This document shows, one piece after another, positions 27,578-41,480 of a stretch of 64,000 nucleotides of DNA. The DNA is taken from assembly GCF_030397665.1 (NCBI RefSeq), contig NZ_JAPUBT010000004.1, forward strand, positions 1-64,000, given 5' to 3'. Within the stretch, counting starts at the first letter, position 1; the number at the start of each line of letters is the position of its first letter. A program made the position numbers and the translations under genes. This DNA comes from Janthinobacterium sp. SUN073. GTDB lineage: Bacteria; Pseudomonadota; Gammaproteobacteria; Burkholderiales; Burkholderiaceae_D. The notes below the pieces were generated by a model that saw nothing but the letters and a program-made list of their open reading frames with translations, searched no databases and was not told where the DNA came from.

Positions 27578-30145
27578 ATGAAAAAGCAGATTCGGGAACA
27601 GCTGAAACAGCAACTGAAAGCCGACCGCCAGGTCGTCATTGCGGCCTTCCAGGCCGACGGCAAGCCTGAAAAACTGCTGCGCAGCCTGCGCCACAGCGTC
27701 GATGGCGTGCTGGCGCGCGCCTGGCAGGAAGCGGGTTTGCCGCCCGGCACGGCCCTGGTGGGCGTGGGCGGCTACGGCCGCGGGGAACTGTTTCCGTATT
27801 CCGACGTCGATCTGCTGATCCTGCTGCAGCAGGCGCCCGATGCGGCGACGCAGGAAAAGCTCGAGGAACTGGTCCAACTGCTGTGGGACCTGGGCCTGGA
27901 AATCGGCCACAGCATCCGCACGGTCGATGAATGCATGGTCGAATCAAAGGCCGACATCACCGTGCAAACCAGCTTGCTCGAAGCGCGCCTCGTGTGCGGC
28001 AACGCGGACCTGTTCGCGCAACTGCAGCAGCGCTACGAAGCGGCCATGGACCCGCAGGCGTTTTTCCAGGCGAAAACGGCGGAAATGCGCCAGCGGCATG
28101 CCAAATACGAAGACACGGCCTTCAGCCTGGAACCGAATTGCAAGGAAAGCCCGGGCGGCTTGCGCGACTTGCAGGTGATTTTGTGGGTGGCCAAGGCGGC
28201 TGGCCTGGCCAACTCCTGGCGCACCCTGGCCACGGGCGGCCTGATCACCCTGACGGAAGCGCGCCAGCTGATGGAAAAGGAACGCGCCTTCAAGGATATC
28301 CGCGTGCGCCTGCACCTGCATGCGGGGCGGCGCGAAGACCGCCTGGTGTTCGACGTGCAGACGGCGATCGCCGAATCGCTGGGCTTGCAAGCCACGGGCA
28401 GCGGGCCGCACATGCGCCGCGCCAGCGAATACCTGATGCAGCGCTATTACTGGGCCGCCAAAACGGTGACCCAGCTCAACACGATTCTGCTGCAAAACAT
28501 CGAGGCACGGCTGTTTCCGCAAGACGATGTGGCCGTGCCCATCAACGAGCGCTTCAATGAAGTCAACAGCCTGATCGACATCAGCGCCGACGATACGTTC
28601 GAACAATATCCGTCGGCCATGCTGGAAATCTTTGTCCTGATGACGGAGCGCCCGGCGCTGAAAGGCATGACCTCGCGCGCCACGCGGGCCCTGTGGCATG
28701 CGCGCTTCAAGATCGACGCCGCCTTCCGCCAGGACCCCGTCAATCGCGCCCTGTTCCTGCGCATCATGCGCGCCCCGGTCGGCATCATCCATGCGCTGCG
28801 GCGCATGAACGAGATGAGCATCCTGGGACGCTACCTGCCGAATTTCCGCCGGATCGTGGGTCAGATGCAGCACGACCTGTTTCACGTGTACACGGTCGAC
28901 CAGCACATTTTGATGGTGGTGCGCAACATGCGTCGCTTCACCATGAGCGAACATGCGCACGAATACCCGTTCTGCAGCCAGCTGATGGCCGATTTCTCGC
29001 AGTCGTGGCTGCTGTACGTGGCGGCCCTGTTCCACGACATCGCCAAGGGACGCGGCGGCGACCATTCCAAGCTGGGCGTGGCCGATGCCACCCAGTTCTG
29101 CCAGGACCACGGCATGTCGGCAGAGGATACGGAACTCATCGCTTTCTTGGTGGAAAATCACCTGACCATGTCGCAAGTGGCGCAAAAGCAGGACCTGTCC
29201 GACCCCGACGTCATCGCCGCGTTCGCGAAAGTGGTCAAGGACGAGCGCCACCTGACGGGCCTGTACCTGCTGACGGTGGCCGACATCCGCGGCACCAGCC
29301 CGAAAGTGTGGAACGCGTGGAAGGGCAAGCTGCTGGAAGACCTGTACAAGATCACCCTGCGCGTGCTGGGCGGCGAGCCACATACGGCCGACCGCGAACT
29401 GAAGAACCGCCAGCAAGAAGCGCTGGCCACCCTGCGCCTGTACGGCTTGCCGCCGGACGCGCATTTGAAACTGTGGCAGCAGCTCGATGTGGCGTATTTC
29501 CTGCGCCACGACGCCTCCGACATCGCCTGGCAGACGCGCTCGCTGTATGACAAGCTCGACAGCAAGTTGCCGGTGGTAAAATGCCGGCTGGCGCCCATCG
29601 GCGAAGGCTTGCAGGTAGCAGTCTACATTCCCGACCAGCCCGACCTGTTCGCGCGCATCTGCAGCTATTTCGACCGCAAGAATTTCAGCATCCTCGACGC
29701 GAAGATCCACACGACCAGGAATGGCTACGCGCTCGACACCTTCCTCGTCACGGAGCAGAACTTCGCCAAGAGCTACCGCGACATCATCAGCCTGATCGAG
29801 CATGAGCTGGGTGAACTGCTGCAGTCGCAGACGCCACTGCCGCCGCCGGGCAAGGGACGGCTGTCGCGCCTGTCGCGCACCTTCCCCTTCCAGCCGACGG
29901 TGGACTTGCGGCCAGATGAAAGGGGCCAGTACTACCTGCTGTCGGTGGCCACCAATGACCGCACGGGCCTGCTGTATGCGATCGCCAATGTGCTGACCAA
30001 GTACCGCATCAACCTGCACACGGCCAAGATCATGACCCTGGGCGAGCGGGTCGAAGACGTCTTCCTCGTCGACGGCCCCGCGCTCAACAATGCCCGCAAC
30101 CAGATATTGCTGGAAACCGATTTACTCGATGCGCTGAAGGTGTAA
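27578..30145 (+). CDS. glnD: [Protein-PII] uridylyltransferase / uridylyl-removing enzyme
   Basis: An 855-residue nitrogen sensor that uridylylates PII when glutamine is low and removes UMP when it is high. The nucleotidyltransferase domain has GVGGYGRGELFPYSDVDLL (about residues 66-84). The HD hydrolase domain has the VDQHILMVVRNMRRF region and ALFHDIAKGRGGDHSK (about 485-500). Two C-terminal ACT domains sense glutamine (from about 695, LFARICSYFDRKNFSILDAK, and about 790, DRTGLLYAIANVLTKYRINL). Domain order and length are those of a full-length enzyme. Confidence 0.97.
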   Translation: MKKQIREQLKQQLKADRQVVIAAFQADGKPEKLLRSLRHSVDGVLARAWQEAGLPPGTALVGVGGYGRGELFPYSDVDLLILLQQAPDAATQEKLEELVQLLWDLGLEIGHSIRTVDECMVESKADITVQTSLLEARLVCGNADLFAQLQQRYEAAMDPQAFFQAKTAEMRQRHAKYEDTAFSLEPNCKESPGGLRDLQVILWVAKAAGLANSWRTLATGGLITLTEARQLMEKERAFKDIRVRLHLHAGRREDRLVFDVQTAIAESLGLQATGSGPHMRRASEYLMQRYYWAAKTVTQLNTILLQNIEARLFPQDDVAVPINERFNEVNSLIDISADDTFEQYPSAMLEIFVLMTERPALKGMTSRATRALWHARFKIDAAFRQDPVNRALFLRIMRAPVGIIHALRRMNEMSILGRYLPNFRRIVGQMQHDLFHVYTVDQHILMVVRNMRRFTMSEHAHEYPFCSQLMADFSQSWLLYVAALFHDIAKGRGGDHSKLGVADATQFCQDHGMSAEDTELIAFLVENHLTMSQVAQKQDLSDPDVIAAFAKVVKDERHLTGLYLLTVADIRGTSPKVWNAWKGKLLEDLYKITLRVLGGEPHTADRELKNRQQEALATLRLYGLPPDAHLKLWQQLDVAYFLRHDASDIAWQTRSLYDKLDSKLPVVKCRLAPIGEGLQVAVYIPDQPDLFARICSYFDRKNFSILDAKIHTTRNGYALDTFLVTEQNFAKSYRDIISLIEHELGELLQSQTPLPPPGKGRLSRLSRTFPFQPTVDLRPDERGQYYLLSVATNDRTGLLYAIANVLTKYRINLHTAKIMTLGERVEDVFLVDGPALNNARNQILLETDLLDALKV

Positions 30146-30186
30146 ACCTTGCGCGCAGCGCCTACCCTTACTGAAACTGAAACAAC

Positions 30187-30936
30187 ATGACCGAAGAATT
30201 GTTACGCTTGTCCAAACGCATGTCCGAACTGGGCCTGTCCTCCCGCCGCGAAGCCGATGAATGGATCGCGCGCGGCTGGGTTCGCGTCGACGGCAAGGTG
30301 GTATCCGAGCTGGGCAGCAAGGTCTATCCCAGCCAGAAAATCACCGTGGAACGCCAGGCGGCGGCCGAACAGTCCAAGCGCGTGACCGTGCTGATCAATA
30401 AACCGATGGGTTACGTCAGCGGCCAGGCCGAAGATGGCTACACGCCGGCCGTGGCCCTGATCAAGGCCGAGAACCGCTGGGCGGAAGACCGCAGCCCGGA
30501 ACAGTTCCATCCGACCCAGCTGCGCAGCCTGGTAGCGGCTGGCCGCCTGGACATCGATTCCGTCGGCTTGCTGGTCTTGACGCAGGATGGGCGCGTGGCC
30601 AAGCAGCTGATCGGCCACGATACCGATATCGACAAGGAATACCTGGTGCGCGTGAGCTACACCAAGGGCGATACCCTGCCCGACAGCGAGCTGAAAAAGC
30701 TCAACCACGGCCTGTGGCTCGACGGCAAGCCGCTGCTGCCGGCCAAGGTGCGCTGGCAAAATGAAGACCAACTGAGCTTTACCCTGCGCGAAGGCAAGAA
30801 ACGCCAGATCCGCCGCATGTGCGAAGCCGTGGGCCTGAAAGTACTGGGATTGAAACGCGTGCGCATCGGCAAGGTCAAGCTGGGCGACTTGCCGACGGGC
30901 CAATGGCGCTACCTGAGCGCGGACGAACAATTTTAA
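30187..30936 (+). CDS. RsuA/RluF-type pseudouridine synthase
   Basis: A 249-residue rRNA pseudouridine synthase. An N-terminal S4 RNA-binding domain (RLSKRMSELGLSSRREADEW, about 6-65) is joined to the catalytic domain with INKPMGYVSG, the catalytic Asp in AAGRLDIDSVGLLVLTQDG, and the C-terminal LREGKKRQIRRMCEAVGLKV. The pattern is closest to RluF/RluB. The modified position in 23S rRNA is not predictable from sequence alone. It lies 41 bases after glnD, possibly cotranscribed. Confidence 0.88.
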   Translation: MTEELLRLSKRMSELGLSSRREADEWIARGWVRVDGKVVSELGSKVYPSQKITVERQAAAEQSKRVTVLINKPMGYVSGQAEDGYTPAVALIKAENRWAEDRSPEQFHPTQLRSLVAAGRLDIDSVGLLVLTQDGRVAKQLIGHDTDIDKEYLVRVSYTKGDTLPDSELKKLNHGLWLDGKPLLPAKVRWQNEDQLSFTLREGKKRQIRRMCEAVGLKVLGLKRVRIGKVKLGDLPTGQWRYLSADEQF

Positions 30937-30981
30937 GCGTGCCGGGATCTATATCCAGCAGGCAACAAGAATAGTGAAATA

Positions 30982-31019
30982 AAGGCAATTATTGTGATTT
31001 AGTTAGCAAATATTGCCTT
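30982..31019. promoter_or_regulatory. Inverted repeat upstream of the PilZ gene
   Basis: AAGGCAAT...ATTGCCTT with further partial pairing inside (arms up to 12 bases) spans the 128-base gap between the pseudouridine synthase and the PilZ gene. There is no T run after the right arm, so it fits an operator near the PilZ gene promoter better than a terminator. Confidence 0.45.
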
Positions 31020-31064
31020 GAACCTATACACTATTCCCCATTAGAACAAAAGAGATACGCTGTC

Positions 31065-31829
31065 GTGAACGATCCCATTCCTAATCCCCTGCGCAAAGGC
31101 GCGCCCAGCCTGGCCGATGTGGCCGAGCCGATGGAGCCAGGCACCAAGCCGCACCATATGAGCGATCCGTGGGATATCGGTGAAACCCTGTGCAGCCTGG
31201 CTGATAACGGCGACGCCATTTCCATCTACCCGACAGGCGGCGAAGACGTCATCATGGCGCGCATCTTGTCCGTCGACGATGACTTGCCGCAATTCGTGCT
31301 GGAACTCAATGAGGGGACCACCCTGCCCGAAGGCGGCGCCACGTTTGTATCGTGGGTGCAAAACGCCAAGCTGCAATTTACCATCAATGGCGAATGGGAG
31401 GCGTATCCCGAGCGGCCGAACGTCTACCTGACGAACTTCCCCAGCCATTGCCTGGTGCTGGAACGGCGCGAGTCGGCGCGTCTGGAAACGCCGCTGGGCG
31501 TGTACTACCTGGCCGCCTTTGTGCTGGAAGGCCGGCCGTATGAATTGCAGCTGTATGATTTCTCGGCCGGCGGCATCGGCATGCGTGCCCACCCGCGCGA
31601 TACGGTCGGCCTGTATGTGGGCCGCAAGCTGTCGCGCGTACGGCTGGAACTGGGGCCGGACAAGGTCATGATCGCCGACCTGGAAATCCGCCTCTCGCGC
31701 ACCTTCCGCTCCTTCCTGCTGGGCGAGCAAGTGCAGATCGGCTGCCGCTTCCTGAACCTCACGGATGCGATGCAGGATGAATTGAAGGCGCTGCTGGATC
31801 ACCTGGGCAGCAGCCGCAAGGTGCGCTAG
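31065..31829 (+). CDS. PilZ-domain protein, YcgR-like (c-di-GMP effector candidate)
   Basis: A 254-residue two-domain protein. The N-terminal half (about 38-130) resembles the YcgR N-domain. The C-terminal half is a PilZ domain with the c-di-GMP binding signature split as ERRESARLETPLG (the R-x-x-x-R element) and YDFSAGGIGM (D-x-S-x-x-G). Expected role: sensing cyclic di-GMP to tune flagellar motor or surface behaviour; the target is not shown by the neighbours. The start is a GTG at 31065-31067. A strong bidirectional terminator follows. Confidence 0.88.
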   Translation: MNDPIPNPLRKGAPSLADVAEPMEPGTKPHHMSDPWDIGETLCSLADNGDAISIYPTGGEDVIMARILSVDDDLPQFVLELNEGTTLPEGGATFVSWVQNAKLQFTINGEWEAYPERPNVYLTNFPSHCLVLERRESARLETPLGVYYLAAFVLEGRPYELQLYDFSAGGIGMRAHPRDTVGLYVGRKLSRVRLELGPDKVMIADLEIRLSRTFRSFLLGEQVQIGCRFLNLTDAMQDELKALLDHLGSSRKVR

Positions 31830-31844
31830 GTTTGCTTCAGGCAT

Positions 31845-31884
31845 AAAAAATGGCCGCCCAGCTGATGCTGCGCGGCCATTTTTT
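31845..31884. terminator. Bidirectional terminator between PilZ gene and def
   Basis: A 13-base perfect stem AAAAAATGGCCGC / GCGGCCATTTTTT, with A and T runs at both ends, can terminate both the PilZ gene and the converging def-galU transcript. Confidence 0.93.
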
Positions 31885-31905
31885 GTTTAACAGCCAAAGT
31901 CACGA

Positions 31906-32004
31906 GGCGCCTGAAAAACGTTCAGGGCAAGGCGCATTGCCGAAGACAGTACGAATAGTACGGCGAGGCAATGCAACGCCGCCATGGACGTTTTCTCAGG
32001 CGCC
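31906..32004. repeat. Palindromic intergenic repeat, copy C (convergent PilZ / def junction)
   Basis: A 99-base element with complementary outer arms (31906-31921 and 31988-32004, one indel). The interior matches copy B block by block (TCAGGGCAAGGCGC, CCGAAGAC, TACGAATAGTAC, GCAACGC, CCATGGACG). It ends 2 bases before the def stop codon and lies next to an independent strong terminator, so termination alone does not explain it. Confidence 0.72.
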
Positions 32005-32006
32005 GA

Positions 32007-32543
32007 TCAATCGTCGTCGTTCGGATCCAGGTCGGGGAACATGACCTCCGTATAGCCAAACTGCGTAAAATCAACGATACGCATCGGATACAAAATGCCA
32101 TGCAAGTGGTCCACTTCATGCTGCACCACGCGGGCGTGGAAGCCGTCGCAATCGCGGCTGATGGGCTGGCCGAACTGGTCCACGCCTTCATAGTGCAGCT
32201 CGCTCCAGCGCGGCACGCTGCCGCGCAAACCAGGCACGGACAGGCAGCCCTCAAAGCCTTCTTCCTTGCGCTCCGTCAACGGCGTCAGCACAGGGTTGAT
32301 CAGCACGGTTTCCGGCACTTGCGGCGCATCGGGATAGCGCAGATTCTGCTTGAAGCCGTAGATCACCAACTGCAGGTTGACGCCGATCTGCGGCGCCGCC
32401 AGGCCCGCGCCATTGGCCGCATGCATGGTGTCGAACATGTCGGCGATCAGCGCATGCAATTCGGGCGTATCGAATTCGCGCACGGGCTCGGCCATGCGCA
32501 GCAGGCGCGGATCGCCCATCTTCAGAATCTCGCGTACCGTCAT
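32007..32543 (-). CDS. def: Peptide deformylase
   Basis: A 178-residue iron/zinc deformylase that removes the formyl group from new proteins. All three motifs are present: [22 protein letters not shown] (metal-binding Cys) and [12 protein letters not shown] (HExxH). The ATG at 32541-32543 gives normal length and overlaps the galU stop (ATGA). It is paired here with galU rather than the more usual fmt. Confidence 0.96.
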   Translation of the reverse strand: MTVREILKMGDPRLLRMAEPVREFDTPELHALIADMFDTMHAANGAGLAAPQIGVNLQLVIYGFKQNLRYPDAPQVPETVLINPVLTPLTERKEEGFEGCLSVPGLRGSVPRWSELHYEGVDQFGQPISRDCDGFHARVVQHEVDHLHGILYPMRIVDFTQFGYTEVMFPDLDPNDDD

Positions 32544-33433
32544 TTTGCTTCCAGTGTCGATTGCAGTTGTTGCAGGTAAGTGCGGAAGGCGGCGCCCGTT
32601 TCCGGATGTTTCATGCCCATCGCCGTCGTTGCCTTCAGATAACCGAGCTTGGAGCCGCAATCATAGCGTTGCCCCTGATAGCGGTAAGCCAGCACGCGCT
32701 CTTCGCGCATCAGGGCGGCAATACCGTCCGTCAACTGGATTTCGCCGCCGGCACCCGTTCCGAGGTTTTCCAGGTGACCGAAGATGCGGCTGGTCAGCAC
32801 ATAACGGCCCACCACGGCCAGGGTCGACGGCGCCTCTTCGGGCGCAGGCTTTTCCACGATGGCCGAAACCAGTTCCAGGTCGGGCTGATAATTCTTTGCC
32901 GACACGATACCGTACTGCCTGGTTTCCGCGCGCGGCACATCCTGCACCGCCAGCAGCGAGCAATTTTCATACTGGAAGACATCGGTCATCTGCGCCAGCA
33001 CGGGGCGCACGCCCTCTTCCACGTCCATGAAATCGTCGGCCAGCAAGACGGCAAACGGCTCGTCGCCGATCACGGGACGGGCGCACAGCACGGCATGCCC
33101 CAGGCCAAGCGGTGCCGACTGGCGTATGTAAATACAATTGATATGCTTGGGAATGACGTTTTGCACCATGTCGAGCAACAGGCGCTTGCCGGCCGCTTCC
33201 AGCTCCGACTCGAGCTCATAGGCCGTATCGAAATGGTCTTCGATGGCGCGTTTGTTGCGGCCCGTGATGAAGATCATTTCCGTGATGCCCGCCGCCACCG
33301 CTTCTTCCACTGCGTACTGGATCAATGGCTTGTCGACGATCGGTAACATTTCCTTCGGTTGCGCCTTGGTCGCAGGCAAGAAACGGCTGCCCAGGCCAGC
33401 GACGGGGAAAACTGCTTTTCTGATTTTTTTCAT
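32540..33433 (-). CDS. galU: UTP-glucose-1-phosphate uridylyltransferase
   Basis: A 297-residue UDP-glucose pyrophosphorylase, which supplies UDP-glucose for LPS, exopolysaccharide and galactose metabolism. The nucleotide site is [20 protein letters not shown], followed by [28 protein letters not shown] and the C-terminal [14 protein letters not shown]. It lies 24 bases after ligA and is coupled to def, so the smc-zipA-ligA-galU-def genes may form one unit. Confidence 0.96.
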   Translation of the reverse strand: MKKIRKAVFPVAGLGSRFLPATKAQPKEMLPIVDKPLIQYAVEEAVAAGITEMIFITGRNKRAIEDHFDTAYELESELEAAGKRLLLDMVQNVIPKHINCIYIRQSAPLGLGHAVLCARPVIGDEPFAVLLADDFMDVEEGVRPVLAQMTDVFQYENCSLLAVQDVPRAETRQYGIVSAKNYQPDLELVSAIVEKPAPEEAPSTLAVVGRYVLTSRIFGHLENLGTGAGGEIQLTDGIAALMREERVLAYRYQGQRYDCGSKLGYLKATTAMGMKHPETGAAFRTYLQQLQSTLEAK

Positions 33434-33457
33434 GGGTCTTCTGTAATATTTTAATGA

Positions 33458-36986
<3,529 letters not shown>

Positions 36987-36990
<4 letters not shown>

Positions 36991-39900
36991 GCTGCTTGTG
37001 CCTCGGTAGCAAAATTTGCGGCGGACTCCATGTCCACCGCCACGATGCGCGATACGCCTTGCTCCTGCATCGTCACACCGATCAATTGATGGGCCATTTC
37101 CATCGCAATCTTGTTATGCGAAATGAAAAGGAATTGGGTCTGGTCGGACATGCGCTTGACCATGCGGCAGAAGCGTTCCGTGTTCGAATCGTCCAGCGGC
37201 GCATCGACTTCGTCGAGCAGGCAGAACGGCGCCGGATTCAGGCGGAACATGGAAAACACCAATGCGGTCGCGGTCAGCGCCTTCTCTCCACCCGATAACA
37301 GGTGGATGGTGGCATTTTTCTTGCCGGGAGGCTGCGCCATGACTTGTACACCGGAATCGAGAATCTCGTCGCCCGTCATGGTCAGCCTGGCCTGCCCCCC
37401 ACCAAACAGGATGGGGAACAGCTCGGAAAAGTGGTGGTTGACCTTGTCGAACGTGTCTTGCAGCAAGTCGCGCGTTTCCTTGTCGATCTTGTGGATCGCG
37501 TCTTGCAGCGTATTGATCGCTTCCGTCAGGTCGGCATTCTGGGCGTCGAGGAAATTCTTGCGCTCGGACGCCTGCGCCAGCTCGTCCAGCGCGGCCAGGT
37601 TGACGGCGCCCAGGGACGTGATGGCGTTCGTCAGGCGCGTGACTTCGCCCTGCAGGTAGGACGGACGCATGTCCGGATGCAACTTTTCCGTCAAGGCCGC
37701 TTCATCGGCACCGGATTCCAGCAATTGCTGGGCGAATTGCTCCTGGTTCAAGCGCGCGGCCTGTTCCTTGAGCTGCATTTCCATGATCTTGTCGCGCTGC
37801 GGCTGCAAGCTGCGTTCCGATTGCGTGCGCGCATCTTCGGACAGGCGCAGCTGCTGCGTGATCTGGTCCAGTTCATGGCGCGCGTCCGCCAGCGCCCGCT
37901 CTTGCGTGGTGCGGCGCTCGAGCAAGTCCTGCAAGCCGTCGGCCGCCGCGCCGCTTTCCAGATTCGCCAGTTCGAGTTCGCCCGCCTGCAGGCTGGCCGT
38001 CACTTGCTGCGCCTGCGTACTGGCCGTGGCGATGTTGCGGCGCAATTCCTCGATCTTCGCGCGGTGGGCTTTTTCCGCGTATTCCGTATCCTTGGCAGCC
38101 CGTTCCAGGTCGCGCAAGGCTTCGCGCGCTTCGGCCAGGCGCTGTTCCTTCTGCAAAAAGTCCGTGTGGCCGTCTTCGTGCGCTTCCTGCAAGTTGCCCA
38201 GTTCCATGTCCAGCTGTTCGAATTTCTCTTCCGATTCCAGCTTGGTCTGCATTTGTTCCGCTTCCTGCGCGGCGATTTCGGCCAGATCCGCACCGATCTG
38301 CGTGCTGCGCTGGTTGAATCGCGCTTCGACTTCCGACAATTTGACCACGTCCAGTTGCAGAGTATGCACGGAGGAAGTGAGCTGCTGTATGCGCAGGCGC
38401 AAGTCCGACAGGTTGCGCGTCAAGGTTCCCACGGCCGCGTCGGCCCGCACGGAACGGGCGCGCGCCTCTTCGGCCAGCAATTGCTGGGCGCGCAACTGTT
38501 TGCCGATATTCTCGATTTCCTGCTGACGCCCCAGCATGCCTTCCTGCTCCGAATCGGCCGCATAGAAGCGCACGCTGGTGGCCGTGACCACGTGACCAAG
38601 CCGCGTGACGAAGTAGCCGCCGGGCGGCAATTTACCGCGTTCGGCCAGCGCCTCGGCCGCGTCTTCCACGGCGTAGGCGTTGTACAGCCAGTCCTGCAGC
38701 AAGCCGCGCAAGCCCGGATCATTGAGTTTCAGCAAGTTCAGGAACGGCTTCAGGCCTGGCACGTCCGGCATCGGCAGCGGCGCCACCGTGGACGGCGCAT
38801 ACAGGGCCAGCTTGGCGGGCGGCGCGTCGGCAAAGAATGCCTTGGCCCAGTCGATGTTCGACAGTTGCAGGGCTGACGTGCGCTCGCGCAAGATCGATTC
38901 CATGGCCGCTTCCCAGCCCGCCTCGATCTGCAGCTTTTGCCACAGGCGCGGCAAGGTGTCGAGCTCGTGCTTTTTCAGCCACGGCTGGACCTTGCCCTGG
39001 GTTTGCACCCGTTCCTGTAATTGTTTCAAGGCGGAAAGACGCGCTTCCAGCTGGGCGTTCGCGGCCGTTTCGGCATTCACCTGCGCCTGAGCTTCAGCGC
39101 GTTCCTGCTCCAGCTTGGGTTGCTGCTCCAGTGCTTCTTCCAGGTAGAAACCCTGCTCTTCCAGCGTCTGCTGCTTTTCTTCCAGCTGCAGTTTCAGGTT
39201 TTCCAGGTGGCTGCTGTCGGGCAAACTCAGGCTGTTCTTTTCCTGTTGCAGGCGCTCGCGGCGCGTCAACAGGCTGGCCAGGATGTTGGAGGCGTTGCGC
39301 TGGTGCGCCGATTCCAGTTCCAGCTGCTGCTGCGCCTGCATGATGCGCGCGCGCGATTCCGTGCTCTTGTTCTGCGCGGCGCGCCAGGCGGCGTCCAGCT
39401 CGGGCAATTGCTCGCCCTTCTGTTCCGCCATCATTTGCGATTGCTCCACCTTCGCGGCCAGCTCTTCGAGGTGGAATTCCGCCTCTTCGATCTGTTCCTG
39501 GTATTCGCCGCCCTGGCTGCTCCACTGGTCGCGCTGGGCCGTCAGGGTGGCCAGCTGCGCCTGCAGGCGGGCGCGCGATTCGATGACGAACTTGATCTGC
39601 GCTTCCAGGCTGCCGATTTCCGCATTCGTCTGGTACAGATGGCCTTGCGCCGTATGCAGGCGGTCGCCCACGGCAAAGTGCGCCTGGCGCATCTGTTCCA
39701 GGGTCAATTCCACATTGCGCAGCTTGGCCGTCTGTTCTTCCAGGTCTGTCTGCGCCTGTTCCACTTCGCGGAAATAGCGCGTCTGCTCGTTCTGCGCCTC
39801 GTTCTTGCGCAGCAGCCACAACAGTTTCTGCTTTTCTTCCTGGTCCGCCTGCAAGGCGTGGAAACGCGTGGCCACGGCCGCCTGCGCTTCCAGCTTTTCC

Positions 39901-40514
39901 AGGTTGGCATTGAGTTCGCGCAAGATGTCTTCCACGCGCAGCAAGTTTTCGCGCGTGTCTTGCAAGCGGTTTTCCGTCTCGCGGCGGCGTTCCTTGTATT
40001 TCGACACGCCGGCCGCTTCTTCCAGAAAGACGCGCAATTCTTCGGGGCGCGATTCGATGATGCGCGAAATCATGCCCTGGCCGATGATGGCGTAGGCACG
40101 CGGACCGAGGCCCGTGCCAAGGAAGATATCCTGGATGTCGCGCCGGCGCACGGGCTGGCCATTGATGTAATAGGTGGACGTGCCATCGCGCGTCAGGGTG
40201 CGCTTGACGGCGATCTCGGCGTACTGGCCCCACTGGCCGGAGGCTTTTCCGTCGTTGTTGTCGAACACCAGTTCCACGGAAGCGCGCCCGGCGGGCTTGC
40301 GGTGCGTGGAACCGTTGAAGATGACGTCCTGCATCGATTCGCCGCGCAGTTCCGACGCTTTCGATTCGCCCAGCACCCAGCGCACGGCATCGATGATGTT
40401 CGACTTGCCGCAGCCATTCGGCCCAACCACGCCCACGAGCTGGCCTGGCACCTGGAAATTGGTGGGATCGACGAAAGACTTAAATCCCGACAACTTGATG
40501 GAAGAGAGACGCAC
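36987..40514 (-). CDS. smc: Chromosome segregation protein SMC
   Basis: A 1175-residue SMC ATPase, the core of bacterial condensin. The Walker A motif GPNGCGKSNIIDAVRW lies at about residues 31-46 in the N-terminal head. Two very long coiled coils (about 165-500 and 660-1000) flank a hinge (about 505-650, including GYFVTRLGHVVTATSVRFY). The C-terminal head has the ABC signature HLLSGGEKALTATALVF and Walker B PFCLLDEVDAPLDDSN. The start is a GTG at 40512-40514 (VRLSSIKLSGFKSFVDP). It is first gene of the smc-zipA-ligA unit. Confidence 0.97.
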
Positions 40515-40696
40515 GTGTTTTAGAGTTCCTGGCCTATGCTGGCGGTTGAGATCGGCGAACCCGGCTCATATTCAGTTCAGATGCACCATGGCGACGGCAG
40601 TCTGGCCGCACACCGCAAAAAAAGTGGTTCATCATACCATTTCCTGATGCTTTTCTGGCCAAAAAACAGCGACATCAAGTGCCGGCCGGCACCAGC

Positions 40697-41332
40697 TCAA
40701 GGGGCTGGGCGTCCATCTTGCGCCAGTTTCCAGTCTTCACGGGAGAAAACGCGCTCATGGCCGGACAGCACCATGGCCAGTTTTTGCAGCCACTGCTCGG
40801 TCGGCATGGGCTCGGCCTTGAAGCTCAGCACCACCATCAGCACCAGGCTGACCAGCGCCAGCGCATGGCTGACGGCAAAATTCACGGCGCCGCGGGCATT
40901 CCACATGAAGCCCAGCGCCAGCGCCAGGCCCAGCACGCAGCCGCTGACGGCTTCCGACACGCTGTGCGCATGCACGACGACACGCGAAATGGCCACCAGC
41001 ACGGCAAACGCCACGCCGACGAGCACACCGGCATGGCGCCAGCGCGGCTCGGCCCGCTGCAGCAGCACATACATCAACACGGGAAACACGGCGCCGGCGC
41101 GCATGGCGTGGCCGCTGAAACCGGTAAAATCGAGCGCGCTGCTGCCCACGCCCCAGCTCATGAAGGCCAGCTTCGACAGCACCACGAGGGCCAGGCCGCC
41201 GCCGTACCACAGGCTCCAGCTGAGCACCAGGCGCCACTGGCGCGAGACGAGCAGCCATAGGGCAATCGCCACGCCAGCCGGCCCCATGACGGACATGTCG
41301 GCCGCAAAAGAAATTCCATTCCACCAAGTCAT
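40697..41332 (-). CDS. PAP2-superfamily membrane phosphatase
   Basis: A 211-residue membrane protein with about five to six hydrophobic segments and the PAP2 acid-phosphatase signature in reduced form: FSGHAMRAG (C2, usually PSGH) and SRVVVHAHSVSEAVSG (C3, S-R-x5-H). The C1 motif K-x6-RP is not evident, so activity is uncertain. Possible substrates are lipid phosphates such as undecaprenyl pyrophosphate or phosphatidate. The ATG at 41330-41332 is preferred over one eleven codons upstream. It stands alone, 182 bases upstream of smc. Confidence 0.78.
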   Translation of the reverse strand: MTWWNGISFAADMSVMGPAGVAIALWLLVSRQWRLVLSWSLWYGGGLALVVLSKLAFMSWGVGSSALDFTGFSGHAMRAGAVFPVLMYVLLQRAEPRWRHAGVLVGVAFAVLVAISRVVVHAHSVSEAVSGCVLGLALALGFMWNARGAVNFAVSHALALVSLVLMVVLSFKAEPMPTEQWLQKLAMVLSGHERVFSREDWKLAQDGRPAP

Positions 41333-41480
41333 CGTGCCTGCGCTTATTTCATGATCAGCGTGCACTATGCCATGACTCGGCCCTGTTCCGCGCGGCTTTT
41401 GCTGTGCCGCAGCAAAGAATTACATTCCATTACAATATTCCCGCGCGAAAACTATCCACTTGGCAAGTACCAGGCACGTG

